Shown here piece by piece: positions 26,712 to 35,415 of a stretch of DNA of 64,000 nucleotides. Made by a program: the position numbers and the translations under genes. The DNA is from Pseudomonas chlororaphis (GTDB lineage: Bacteria > Pseudomonadota > Gammaproteobacteria > Pseudomonadales > Pseudomonadaceae): assembly GCF_003731765.1 (NCBI RefSeq), contig NZ_MOAL01000002.1, positions 124,001 through 188,000 of the forward strand. Direction: 5' to 3'. The notes under the pieces are model-generated. The model did not search any database. It saw nothing but the letters and a program-made list of their open reading frames with translations, and had not been told where the DNA came from. The stretch's first letter is position 1. Each line of letters opens with the position of its first letter.

Positions 26712-28133
26712 TTATTTGCGTGAGGCAACTTTTCTCTCCTGAGGCTCCAACGAGTCACGCTCCCGATCGAACGCCAAATAGTATTTATTGACGCTATTAA
26801 CATAGCTGACCGCCCCCATTCCCACCTGCTCCATGGCGATGCGCTCCACCTGGAAGAACCACTGGTTCGGGTTCAAGCCCCTGCGCTTGGCCTCGGTGCG
26901 CATCCCTTGTACCCGCTCCGGCCCCATGTTGTAGGCCGCCAGTACAAACGCCATACGCTCGCGCTCATTAAGCTTGGGACTGGCGAAAAACTTGCGGCGA
27001 ATCATCGCCAGGTACTTGGCGCCGGCTTGCACGTTGTTATCCAGGGACTGGATATTACTCACCCCCACCCGCTGCGCCGCCGACGGCGTAATCTGCATCA
27101 ACCCGGTGGGGCCGCTGCCGCTTTTGGCATTGGGTTGCAGCGCTGACTCCTTGAAGGCAAGCGCCGCCAGGTTCAACCAGTCCATGCCCTGTTCACCGGC
27201 ATGCTTCTGCAACACCGGACGCAGCTTCTCCAAGCGCTGGCGATCAGCCCGGGCTAACGGGTAATGCACTTGGTAGAGACGGCGGTAGATACGCAAGAAA
27301 GCCACGTCCAGGTCGGCCGGCGTTTTATAGGTCTTGAGGAAGCGGTCGATACTGGCACGCAACATTGACGCGTCACGCCGCACGAACCAATGCTCCTGCC
27401 CCGGTTCACTGATCTTCAGTTGCTTGTCAAAACGCAACTTGGGCAGGATCTTGCTCCAGCGCTCGGCAATCGGCTGCTCAACGATGGTCAGGTGGAATAT
27501 CCCGCCCTGGACCATTTCCAGCACATCCTCGACCGCCAGGCTAGGATCGACCCACTCCACCTTGATCGGCGCCAACTTGTGCAGGGCCAGTTGTTGATTG
27601 AGCAAGCTCACCGAATCACCTGCGGCGCTGCCCGTGGTCAGCGCCAGAGTCTTGCCGGACAACTGCTCGACCCGGGTGTAACGACGCTCGCCCTTTTTCC
27701 CCACCAACAACAGTGGAACATTGCTGGCAATGGGGTCACTGGGACTGACAGCCTGCCCGGACTGAGCCTCCAGCAGTTCCCCGGGCGCTACCAGGTCGCC
27801 CTCTCCTCGCTGCAAGGCACCCAGCAGTTGGTCCTTGGCTTTGGGAATAATCTTGAGTTTGATGGCCTGGCCGTCACGGGCATACCCATTGAGGTATTGC
27901 TCAAAGGCCCTCAAGCGGTGGTACTCGACGCCAATGGCCTGGCCCTGGACCTCGCCGGAGCTGTTGCGACTCTGATTGACCAGCACCCGTAGCACCCGGC
28001 TACTGCGAATCTCCGCCAGGTCGCGAACCTGGCCCGCCGCAATGACTTCCGGCGGGCCAGTCAAGCGCGCAACCGCCGGCAAGGGCAGCAGCCACGACAG
28101 GCACAGCACGAGTAAAACAGAGGGTCGGGTCAT
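26712..28133 (-). CDS. MltF-like membrane-bound lytic transglycosylase
   Basis: A 473-residue, two-domain cell-wall enzyme. A signal peptide spans residues 1-22 (ending LPAVA). Then comes a periplasmic solute-binding-type domain (about 45-270), and a C-terminal SLT domain (about 310-455) with the catalytic glutamate E329 in [17 protein letters not shown] and [12 protein letters not shown]. It cleaves peptidoglycan to 1,6-anhydro products in the periplasm. It is related to MltF, though MltF is usually anchored as a lipoprotein or by a helix, and here the signal looks cleavable. GGAGAG precedes ATG 28133. It is divergent from tatD. Confidence 0.87.
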   Translation of the reverse strand: MTRPSVLLVLCLSWLLPLPAVARLTGPPEVIAAGQVRDLAEIRSSRVLRVLVNQSRNSSGEVQGQAIGVEYHRLRAFEQYLNGYARDGQAIKLKIIPKAKDQLLGALQRGEGDLVAPGELLEAQSGQAVSPSDPIASNVPLLLVGKKGERRYTRVEQLSGKTLALTTGSAAGDSVSLLNQQLALHKLAPIKVEWVDPSLAVEDVLEMVQGGIFHLTIVEQPIAERWSKILPKLRFDKQLKISEPGQEHWFVRRDASMLRASIDRFLKTYKTPADLDVAFLRIYRRLYQVHYPLARADRQRLEKLRPVLQKHAGEQGMDWLNLAALAFKESALQPNAKSGSGPTGLMQITPSAAQRVGVSNIQSLDNNVQAGAKYLAMIRRKFFASPKLNERERMAFVLAAYNMGPERVQGMRTEAKRRGLNPNQWFFQVERIAMEQVGMGAVSYVNSVNKYYLAFDRERDSLEPQERKVASRK

Positions 28134-28368
28134 CCGCTCTCCGGAAGAATACGGGGTCAATCCTTCGTGTTTCTTGAAGAATTGCTCGAAAGAAACAGAG
28201 CGCCTGGAGCGCTGGCAACGTGCGAAAGACGGAGCGCGGCACGTGTGGATATCACAGGCAGTGCGTTCTTCCGGCAGCAACAGACAGCTTCAAGTCGTTG
28301 TAGTTCTTGGCTTTTCTTATAAATCCACAGCTCTGATATGCTTTCCGGCCGCAGGCGGAGGTAGCACC

Positions 28369-29175
28369 ATGCAACTCATCGATATCGGCGTCAACCTGAC
28401 CAACTCCAGTTTCGCCGAAAAACACCAAGCCGTTCTCGACCGAGCCTACGCGGCAGGCGTCTGCCAACTGGTCCTGACCGGCACCAGTATCGAAGGCAGC
28501 GAGCAGGCCCTGGAGCTGTGCCTGCAACTGGACGAAAGCAACCAGCGACTGTTCTCCACCGCCGGTATCCACCCCCACTCCGCCAAGGACTGGAATGCCG
28601 ACAGCGGCCGACGTCTACGTGGCTTGTTGAGTGAACCGCAAGTACGGGCAGTGGGCGAATGCGGGCTGGATTTCAACCGCGACTTTTCCCCGCGCGCGCA
28701 GCAGGAAAAGGTCCTGGAAGAACACCTGGCCCTGGCCGTCGAGTTGCAATTGCCGGTCTTTCTCCATGAGCGCGACGCCAACCAGCGCATGCTGGAGATT
28801 CTGCGGGACTTTCGCGACCGCCTGCCGGCCGCGGTAATTCACTGCTTCACCGGTGAACAGCGAGCCCTGTTCAGCTACCTGGACCTGGACCTGCACATCG
28901 GCATCACCGGCTGGATTTGCGATGAGCGCCGAGGCACCCACCTGCACCCGCTGGTACGCGACATTCCTCGTGGACGCCTGATGCTGGAAAGTGATGCGCC
29001 CTATCTATTGCCACGCAGCCTTAGGCCCAAGCCTAAGAACGGGCGTAACGAACCGGCCTACCTGACGGAAGTCCTGCGCGAAGTGGCCCTGCATCGTAAC
29101 GAAAGCCAGGAAGACCTGGCGGCCCACAGCACAGCGTGCTCACGAGCCTTCTTCGGTTTGCCAGAAATAGCTTGA
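28369..29175 (+). CDS. tatD: TatD-family metal-dependent DNase
   Basis: A 268-residue TIM-barrel metallohydrolase. It shows the family blocks [54 protein letters not shown] and [12 protein letters not shown], which match E. coli TatD throughout, including the extended [14 protein letters not shown]. TatD is a 3'-5' exonuclease linked to repair of oxidised DNA, and is not itself part of the Tat export machinery. Start ATG 28369 follows GGCGGAGG. It is followed by a chemoreceptor gene after 85 bp. Confidence 0.94.
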   Translation: MQLIDIGVNLTNSSFAEKHQAVLDRAYAAGVCQLVLTGTSIEGSEQALELCLQLDESNQRLFSTAGIHPHSAKDWNADSGRRLRGLLSEPQVRAVGECGLDFNRDFSPRAQQEKVLEEHLALAVELQLPVFLHERDANQRMLEILRDFRDRLPAAVIHCFTGEQRALFSYLDLDLHIGITGWICDERRGTHLHPLVRDIPRGRLMLESDAPYLLPRSLRPKPKNGRNEPAYLTEVLREVALHRNESQEDLAAHSTACSRAFFGLPEIA

Positions 29176-29260
29176 CCCATATCAAGATTCGTCTGACTGA
29201 GTAGCGGCAAAATAATGGCACCTTGCCAATACTGTTCCGCTCAATCAGAGAAGACCTTCC

Positions 29261-30742
29261 ATGGGTGCCTGGCTTAGCAATATCTCGCTGAAGTACAAAT
29301 TCTGGGCGGTCAATGCGGTCGCCTTTGTCACCACCCTGCTCCTGGTGCTGTACGCGGTACAGCTTGAACAACAAGCACGCAGCCAGGCCTCGCAACAATC
29401 CGCCCAGGCCCAGGCGCGATTGCTCAGTGCCTGGCCAAGCGGGCAGCCCTTGCCCACTGCCGACCATCTGCTGAGCGTTCATCAGGGCCAGACACCCAGC
29501 CTCAACCAACAACCGCTCCCGGAACTGAGCACCGCCAAAGGCTGGGTCGAGCTCAGCTACATGCCGCTGTTCGGCGACAACCCGTTGATGGGTGCCGAAG
29601 TGGTCAGCCGAGCCGACGGTCAGCAGGTGGCGGTACTGGCTTACGGTCCTAGCCTGAGCCAGGTGTTCGGCGAACGTTTTGCCAACTATGCGGTGGCGGT
29701 GTTTATCCTGATGCTGGCGATGCTCGGGGCCTCCCAATTGCTGATCCGCTTTCTCCTCAGCCAACTCAACACCCTCAAAGACGTGATGCTGCACGTGGAG
29801 AAAACCGGCGATCTGTCGGCCCGTGTACCCCTTGCCTGCAAGGATGAAGTCGGGCAAATGGCCAACGCCTTCAACGCCATGCAGGCCGGTTATCAGCGGG
29901 TGGTCAACACCGTGGCCAACACCGCCCGGCAACTGGATCAAGGCGCGGCGCGCCTGGCCTCCAGCATGAACGAGGTGCGCCACGGCATGCTCGGCCAGCA
30001 AAGCGAGACCGATCAGGCCGCCACGGCCATCAACGAAATGTCCGCCACCGTCTACCACATCGCACAACACGCGGGCGCCACGCGGGACCTGTCAAAAACC
30101 GCCGATACCCTCGCCGGCAGCGGCCAGGAAGTGGTCAGCCGGGTACAAAAGTCCATCGCCGGCCTGTCCAGCGGGGTCCAACAAACCGCAGAAATGATTC
30201 AACGCCTGGCCGAAGACAGCCAGAAGATCAACAGCGTGGTCAGCGTTATCCACAGCATCGCCGAGCAAACCAATCTCCTGGCCCTGAACGCCGCGATCGA
30301 AGCCGCGCGAGCCGGCGAGATGGGGCGCGGTTTTGCCGTGGTGGCCGACGAGGTGCGAAACCTGGCCAAACGCGTACAAGCCTCCACCGACGAAATCACC
30401 ACCATGGTGTCGGCGCTGCAAGCCGGAACCCGGGACGCGGTGGACTTCATGCAGGAAAGCTCGTTCAAAGCTGACGATTGCGTGCAACAGGCCCAGGAAG
30501 CGGGTGCAGCGCTGGCAGACATTACCGGTGCCGTGGCACAGATGCGTGAAAGCAATACTCAGATTGCGGTCGCCGCCGAGCAGCAAAGCCAGGTCGCGGA
30601 GGAAATGAATCGCGCGGTGGTGAGCATTCGCGATGTCACAGAAAACACGGTGCAACAGACCGTCAACTCGGCCACCACCAGCAACGAACTGGCGACCCTG
30701 GCCGGCGAATTGAGCAAAGCCATCGGTCAGTTGAAGCTGTAG
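29261..30742 (+). CDS. Methyl-accepting chemotaxis protein
   Basis: A 493-residue chemoreceptor. Helix TM1 lies at about residues 15-33, and a small periplasmic sensor of about 105 residues (35-140) is followed by TM2 (142-165), HAMP (166-218) and the cytoplasmic signalling coiled coil. The hairpin tip [29 protein letters not shown] (about 338-367) is intact. The sensor is too short for a double Cache or a full four-helix fold and its ligand is unknown. It transmits to CheA-CheW. A GC-rich hairpin follows at 30756-30779. Confidence 0.92.
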   Translation: MGAWLSNISLKYKFWAVNAVAFVTTLLLVLYAVQLEQQARSQASQQSAQAQARLLSAWPSGQPLPTADHLLSVHQGQTPSLNQQPLPELSTAKGWVELSYMPLFGDNPLMGAEVVSRADGQQVAVLAYGPSLSQVFGERFANYAVAVFILMLAMLGASQLLIRFLLSQLNTLKDVMLHVEKTGDLSARVPLACKDEVGQMANAFNAMQAGYQRVVNTVANTARQLDQGAARLASSMNEVRHGMLGQQSETDQAATAINEMSATVYHIAQHAGATRDLSKTADTLAGSGQEVVSRVQKSIAGLSSGVQQTAEMIQRLAEDSQKINSVVSVIHSIAEQTNLLALNAAIEAARAGEMGRGFAVVADEVRNLAKRVQASTDEITTMVSALQAGTRDAVDFMQESSFKADDCVQQAQEAGAALADITGAVAQMRESNTQIAVAAEQQSQVAEEMNRAVVSIRDVTENTVQQTVNSATTSNELATLAGELSKAIGQLKL

Positions 30743-30755
30743 CGGCATCCCACTC

Positions 30756-30779
30756 GCCCCGCTCTCTGTCGGGCGGGGC
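30756..30779 (+). terminator. GC-rich hairpin after the chemoreceptor gene
   Basis: GCCCCGC, a 10-base loop, GCGGGGC; no T tract, so a weak or Rho-assisted terminator at best. Confidence 0.45.
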
Positions 30780-30870
30780 CTATGACCCCGATAGCCAGCC
30801 TTGATTCGTCGAGGCCACGGCGGCGAACTATTCTTGGCTCACGAGTTTTCATGAACTAAGGATGATCACC

Positions 30871-31233
30871 ATGGGCAAACGTCACCCCAACCTTCCAGCC
30901 TGGCAATGGCGCGCCTACCCGGACAATCACCGCAACCCGACCAACCTGGTGTTGCACCTGATTGCCGTGCCGCTGTTCATCATCGGCTTCCTGTTGATTG
31001 CCTCGGGGATCTTCTCGTTGAGTTTCTTGAGCATTGCCATCGGGGTGGTCGGGTTGCTCGCTGCACTGGGTTTGCAGCGCCACGGCCACAGCCTGGAGGC
31101 GAAAGCAGCCGAGCCCTTCAGCGACCGCAAGGACGCCGTCCAACGTCTGTTGCTGGAGCAGTTCCTGACCTTCCCGCGCTTTGTCCTCAGTGGTGCGTGG
31201 TGGCGGGCTTGGCGCCAACGCCACCACCGTTGA
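30871..31233 (+). CDS. Mpo1-like (DUF962) membrane protein
   Basis: A 120-residue protein of the DUF962/Mpo1 family. Mpo1 of yeast is an Fe2+ dioxygenase of 2-hydroxy fatty acids. The N-terminal half contains HRNPTNLVLHLIAVPLF (conserved N and H), two membrane helices (about residues 22-45 and 46-66) and RHGHSLEAKAAEPF. Some databases label such proteins 'terminase', with no support here. ATG 30871 has AAGGA eight bases upstream; ATG 30862 adds three residues. It is convergent with the thioesterase gene, 8 bp apart. Confidence 0.65.
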   Translation: MGKRHPNLPAWQWRAYPDNHRNPTNLVLHLIAVPLFIIGFLLIASGIFSLSFLSIAIGVVGLLAALGLQRHGHSLEAKAAEPFSDRKDAVQRLLLEQFLTFPRFVLSGAWWRAWRQRHHR

Positions 31234-31241
31234 CCGCGGCT

Positions 31242-32039
31242 TCAGCCGAAAACCGTGACCGTCTGCCGGCTCAAGGCGATCAGTTGGCCGTCGGGGCTCC
31301 ACAACGTGGCAGCGGTATGTCCATAACCGTCGCGGCCATGTTCGATCTCTACACGGTATTTGCACCAATCCAAGGTGCCTAGCGCCAGCAAGGGCTGCAC
31401 AAACTCAATGGTCCAGGTCAAGGTGCTGCCCGCCGCCGGTTTGTTCAGGTGCGGCAACAGCGCCGGTGGCCAGGCATCCACCAGGGCCAGAAGATGGGCC
31501 TCGGTCAGCGGCTCCTCTTTGACGTCACCGCGCAAGCGCACCCAACCGCCCATCTCACGGGATTGACTGCCGGTAAACGGCAGGTCGCCCAAGCCCCAGC
31601 GCATCGCCAGATGACGCAGGAACTCCGGGGTCACGCCCTTGATATAAGGCAGCTCCTGGCATTCATCCCAGTGTTTCATCGCAGGTGCAGGCAGCGCCGG
31701 AACCGTGACTTCGGACGGTCTAGAGGCACCAAAACTGCCTTGCACCAAGGTCACCACCTGCTCCTTCTGCATGACCCGTCCCAACACTTGGCTGACTGCT
31801 TTACCTTCGCGCAGCACGTCGACCTCAAAGCTCACCGGCACCTCCGGCTCCACCGGCCCGACAAAGGTAATCGCCAGAGAACGCAACGGCCGATCGAGCG
31901 GCACCTTGGCGCGCATCGCCTCGTACTGCAAGGCCACCACCAATCCGCCAAAACTGGCACGGCCCTGGGCCCACTCAGCCGGGATCGACAATGCCGATGG
32001 CTGGGCGCGAACAGCTTCGAGCAAATCGTAAAAGCGCAT
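31242..32039 (-). CDS. Acyl-CoA thioesterase, TesB-type double hotdog
   Basis: A 265-residue protein with two hotdog halves (acyl-CoA thioesterase family 4HBT_3). It has GRASFGGLVVALQYEAM in the first half and LTWTIEFVQPLLALGTLDW plus GHTAATLWSPDGQLIALSRQTV near the C terminus. It would hydrolyse acyl-CoA to fatty acid and CoA in the cytoplasm. The substrate chain length cannot be read. GAGG lies five bases before the ATG at 32039. Confidence 0.82.
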   Translation of the reverse strand: MRFYDLLEAVRAQPSALSIPAEWAQGRASFGGLVVALQYEAMRAKVPLDRPLRSLAITFVGPVEPEVPVSFEVDVLREGKAVSQVLGRVMQKEQVVTLVQGSFGASRPSEVTVPALPAPAMKHWDECQELPYIKGVTPEFLRHLAMRWGLGDLPFTGSQSREMGGWVRLRGDVKEEPLTEAHLLALVDAWPPALLPHLNKPAAGSTLTWTIEFVQPLLALGTLDWCKYRVEIEHGRDGYGHTAATLWSPDGQLIALSRQTVTVFG

Positions 32040-32142
32040 GCAAACCTCATGGCGACAGAAAAAGACCCTGGGATCTTAACCAGCAGCGCACCGCCACACA
32101 GCCATTATTCCTGCCAAACCCGCGGACAGATAAGCCGATGTG

Positions 32143-32910
32143 TCAGCGCTTGAAGCAATCGCGGCTAAGCCTGGCGAGGACCTTATCGGCACGGGCTTCG
32201 GCTTTGAGCATGGTGCTGCGCCAGACCGGCACACAGGGCAGCAGGTCGGGTTCGTGTTCGGCTCGCGCCAGCCATTGCCAGCAATCATGCCAATCCCCCA
32301 GCGCGCCTTGGGCAGCCTTAAGTCGAGACATGGCTTTGGCGGGCAACTGCCCCAGTTCCGGGTAGGCGTCAGCCGCGTAGCGCACGCGCTTGATCAACAA
32401 ACGCAGGCGATGGCGATCATGGGCCGGGTCATGCAGGGTCTGGTCCAGGGCACCCCACTGCTTGGCCAGGCGTTTTTCAATGCGCTGGCGCAAGCCCCGC
32501 AGTATCTTCTGGCGCTGCGCGGCCCGTAAGAATCGTGGAAACGCGTCCAACACCAAGAGCAATTGTGCCAACTCCGGCCCTTGCGCCACATTCGGATAGG
32601 CTTCGGCCATTTGCGCCATGCGCCGTGTGGCTGCCTCATGCTGGCCGTGCTCATGCAGGTAGGCGGCCAGCACCTCTCGGTCGCGCAAAGGCGTGGTCAC
32701 TTGGCCCACCGCCGACGCGGCCGCTTCCAGTTGCTCCACGCCCGGCAAACCACGCAGCGGGCGCAACAGGCTGCGCAAGCGACGCACCGTAGTGCGCAAG
32801 TCATGCAACGCTTCCGGATCGGTGGCCACTGCCAAACGCGCCTGACACGCCAACAAACGGACTTCCAGGCCCAGGACCTGAGCCACCAAACGATCAACCA
32901 AGGCAGACAT
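32143..32910 (-). CDS. CHAD domain protein
   Basis: A 255-residue all-helical CHAD protein (conserved histidine alpha-helical domain). The marks are EALHDLRTTVRRLRSLLRPLRG and HDRHRLRLLIKRVRYAADAYPELG, with conserved His and many Arg/Lys on helices that bind polyphosphate in characterised members. Many CHAD proteins bind polyphosphate granules or accompany CYTH phosphatases; there is no CYTH partner here. The ATG at 32910 has GAGGG upstream. A 34-residue longer form has no such site. Confidence 0.87.
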   Translation of the reverse strand: MSALVDRLVAQVLGLEVRLLACQARLAVATDPEALHDLRTTVRRLRSLLRPLRGLPGVEQLEAAASAVGQVTTPLRDREVLAAYLHEHGQHEAATRRMAQMAEAYPNVAQGPELAQLLLVLDAFPRFLRAAQRQKILRGLRQRIEKRLAKQWGALDQTLHDPAHDRHRLRLLIKRVRYAADAYPELGQLPAKAMSRLKAAQGALGDWHDCWQWLARAEHEPDLLPCVPVWRSTMLKAEARADKVLARLSRDCFKR

Positions 32911-33057
32911 TATTGACCCTCGAATCGAGCAATCCGGAGGACGGCTCCCTGCCGCCGCCCCAGTTGTCTCAAGAATGACACCGCAGGATGCCACAGCATT
33001 GCGCTGTGTCATAAAGGCCTGCGGAGCCCACAGCGTGAGCCCGAGGGCCGGCCCGCA

Positions 33058-33336
33058 TCAGCGGCCGGCGCGGGATTCGCGAATGTAGAAGCGTGCTTTC
33101 TCGGCTTTCTTGGTGCAACCCTCGAAGGCCTCGAACTGCTGCTGGGTCTTGGCGCCGGTCAGCAACGACAGGGCTTTGGAATAGCTGACGGTGCCGGCGA
33201 AACCTTCGGCCTTGGCCAGGTCCAGCTCGTGCCAGGCCGCGTCCAACTGGGTGCCGCAGCTGTCACGGTAGGCGGTTTTGCCTGCGCAACCTGCCAGGGC
33301 CAACGCAATCAGGGGTAAACAGATCCAGGCTTTCAT
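33058..33336 (-). CDS. Small lipoprotein
   Basis: A 92-residue predicted lipoprotein. The signal peptide ends in a lipobox LALAGC, so the mature chain starts at C17 (CAGKTAYRDSCG). The mature part is helical and contains cysteines at about residues 17, 27 and 73. GAGG lies eight bases before ATG 33336. The family is conserved in pseudomonads as far as I recall, with no known function. Confidence 0.75.
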   Translation of the reverse strand: MKAWICLPLIALALAGCAGKTAYRDSCGTQLDAAWHELDLAKAEGFAGTVSYSKALSLLTGAKTQQQFEAFEGCTKKAEKARFYIRESRAGR

Positions 33337-33548
33337 CGATGACACCTCAAAAGAGCAAACAGTCGTAGAGCTTAAGACGGTGCCGACACTGAAAAGTGCC
33401 TAGCCCCTACAACGGAAAATCCAACTCGCCAGAGCATAGCCGGGCGATGGCATCGGCCCTAGAAAAAAACGCGCCTCTCAGCACCAGCAATTGAACCTGG
33501 GCACCCGATGGGTGCATTGTTGCGAACGGATTGCCGAAGGGACGAATC

Positions 33549-34586
33549 ATGAAAAAGCGTGTTGCATTGGTCCTGGGCTCTGGCGGCGCCCGGGGATACG
33601 CCCATATCGGGGTCATCGAAGAAATCGAAAAGCGCGGTTACGACATTGCCTGCATCGCCGGCTGCTCCATGGGCGCAGTGGTGGGTGGGATCTACGCCGC
33701 CGGCAAGCTCAATGAATACAGGGACTGGATCGAAAGCCTGGACTACCTCGACGTGCTGCGCCTGGTGGATGTCAGCTTTCGCCTGGGGGCCATTCGCGGG
33801 GAAAAGGTCTTCGGGCAAATCCGCAAGATCGTTGGCGAAATCAACATCGAAGAGCTGCGCATCCCCTACACGGCCGTGGCCACGGACCTGACCAATCAGC
33901 AGGAAATCTGGTTTCAGGAGGGCTGCCTGCACCAAGCCATGCGTGCCTCAGCAGCGATTCCCAGCCTGTTCACCCCAGTGATGCAGGGCAACCGCATGTT
34001 GGTGGACGGCGGCCTGCTCAACCCACTGCCGATCGTGCCGGTGGTGTCCAGTCATTGCGACTTGATCATTGCCGTCAACCTCAACTCCACCAACCAGCGC
34101 CACTATCAACTGCCGGTCATCCAGCGCCCGCCGGCCTTCAAAAGCCGCTTCGACAGCCTGATCAACTCCCTCGGCTCGCACCTACCGTTCCGCCGCAAGC
34201 AGGCCGAGCAATTGTTGTTGCTCGAACAGGAAGCACTGAAGGCCCAAGCTGCCGATATCAACCCATGGATCGAGTCCGCCGAGCCCGAGGCCCAGCAACC
34301 GGCCGCAGCTCCGGAGTCCGAAGGCGCGCCGAAGTCGGCCAGTGGCTCGTTCATCATCGATAACGTCGGCCCGGCGTCCCTGCTGGACCTGATCAACCAG
34401 AGCTTCGAGGTGATGCAGACGTCATTGGCGCAGTACAAGATCGCCGGTTACCCCCCGGATATCCTGATCAACGTGCCCAAGCGGGTGTGCCGCTTCTTTG
34501 AGTTCTACAAGGCCCCGGAGCTGATCGCGCTGGGACGGGAAATTGCCCGCGATACCCTGGACCGCTACGAGAACGATTTGCCTTGA
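33549..34586 (+). CDS. Patatin-like phospholipase family protein (RssA-like)
   Basis: A 345-residue patatin-fold protein. The oxyanion loop GSGGARG is at residues 10-16, the nucleophile S40 is in GCSMG and the catalytic D153 is in VDGGLLNP. Residues about 245-275 form a proline/alanine/glutamate-rich linker absent from short RssA proteins, followed by a conserved C-terminal block (SFIIDNVGPASLLDLIN). It probably hydrolyses acyl lipids, though the E. coli namesake RssA has no proven substrate. AAGGGA precedes the ATG. Confidence 0.88.
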   Translation: MKKRVALVLGSGGARGYAHIGVIEEIEKRGYDIACIAGCSMGAVVGGIYAAGKLNEYRDWIESLDYLDVLRLVDVSFRLGAIRGEKVFGQIRKIVGEINIEELRIPYTAVATDLTNQQEIWFQEGCLHQAMRASAAIPSLFTPVMQGNRMLVDGGLLNPLPIVPVVSSHCDLIIAVNLNSTNQRHYQLPVIQRPPAFKSRFDSLINSLGSHLPFRRKQAEQLLLLEQEALKAQAADINPWIESAEPEAQQPAAAPESEGAPKSASGSFIIDNVGPASLLDLINQSFEVMQTSLAQYKIAGYPPDILINVPKRVCRFFEFYKAPELIALGREIARDTLDRYENDLP

Positions 34587-34605
34587 ATGCACCGGCGGCC
34601 AGCCA

Positions 34606-34628
34606 GGCCCTGCCATGTTTTGCAGGCC
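34606..34628. terminator. Weak hairpin between convergent rssA-like gene and kdpE
   Basis: GGCC-C-TGC and GCAGGCC arms with an 8-base loop and a bulged C. It is the only terminator-like element in this 66-bp gap. Confidence 0.4.
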
Positions 34629-34652
34629 GCGGCGAGCGGGTCATCAATGCCC

Positions 34653-35348
34653 TCAACCCTCGCCTGCCAACAAGCGGTAACCCACCCCCGCCTCGGTGAC
34701 AATGAAGCGCGGCTGGGTCGGGTCATCCGCCAGTTTCTGCCGCAGATGGCCCACCACAATCCGCAGGTAATGGCTGTCCTCGGTGTGGGTTGGGCCCCAG
34801 ATATCCTTGAGCAATTGCTGTTGGGTGATCACCCGCCCCGGGTGCCGGGCCAACTGCGCCAGCACCGCATATTCCTTGCGGGTCAGAGCCACCTCGGCCC
34901 CGTCCAGCAAAACACGGCGATAGGCCAGGTCCACAGTCAGCGGGCCCACTTGCAACGCCGCTTCCTGGGCCTCGCCCGCCGGTGCCTGACGCAACAAGGC
35001 GCGGATCCGCGCCAGGAATTCCTGAATGCCGAAAGGCTTGGTCACATAGTCGTTGGCGCCGCCGTCCAGGGCTTGGACCTTCTGCCCTTCGCTGGCCCGC
35101 ACCGACAGCACCAGCACCGGCACCGCGGACCACTCGCGAAACTCACGCAGCACTTGCTGCCCGTCCATGTCCGGCAGGCCCAGGTCGAGCACCAGCAAGT
35201 CCGGCTTGTTCAGCGCCGCCTGGGCCAGGCCCTCGGTACCGGTACCGGCTTCCAGCACTTTGTAGCCTTGGGAGGCCAGGCTGATGCGCAGAAATTTGCG
35301 AATCTGCGGTTCGTCGTCGATGACCAGGATGGTCGCGATCTGGCTCAT
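34653..35348 (-). CDS. kdpE: Response regulator KdpE
   Basis: A 231-residue OmpR/PhoB-type regulator that activates kdp transcription when potassium is limiting. The receiver domain has DD(11-12) and phospho-acceptor D55 (LLVLDLGLPDMDG); the winged helix ends with YLRIVVGHLRQKLADDP. It follows kdpD on the same strand after 67 bp. A candidate target site is at 42756-42773 upstream of kdpF. Confidence 0.96.
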   Translation of the reverse strand: MSQIATILVIDDEPQIRKFLRISLASQGYKVLEAGTGTEGLAQAALNKPDLLVLDLGLPDMDGQQVLREFREWSAVPVLVLSVRASEGQKVQALDGGANDYVTKPFGIQEFLARIRALLRQAPAGEAQEAALQVGPLTVDLAYRRVLLDGAEVALTRKEYAVLAQLARHPGRVITQQQLLKDIWGPTHTEDSHYLRIVVGHLRQKLADDPTQPRFIVTEAGVGYRLLAGEG

Positions 35349-35415
35349 GGTGTGAATTCAACGCTGATAGAGGGCTGCAGAGTAGCGCAGCCAGCGGTGA
35401 CACGGAGCTTGGCAT

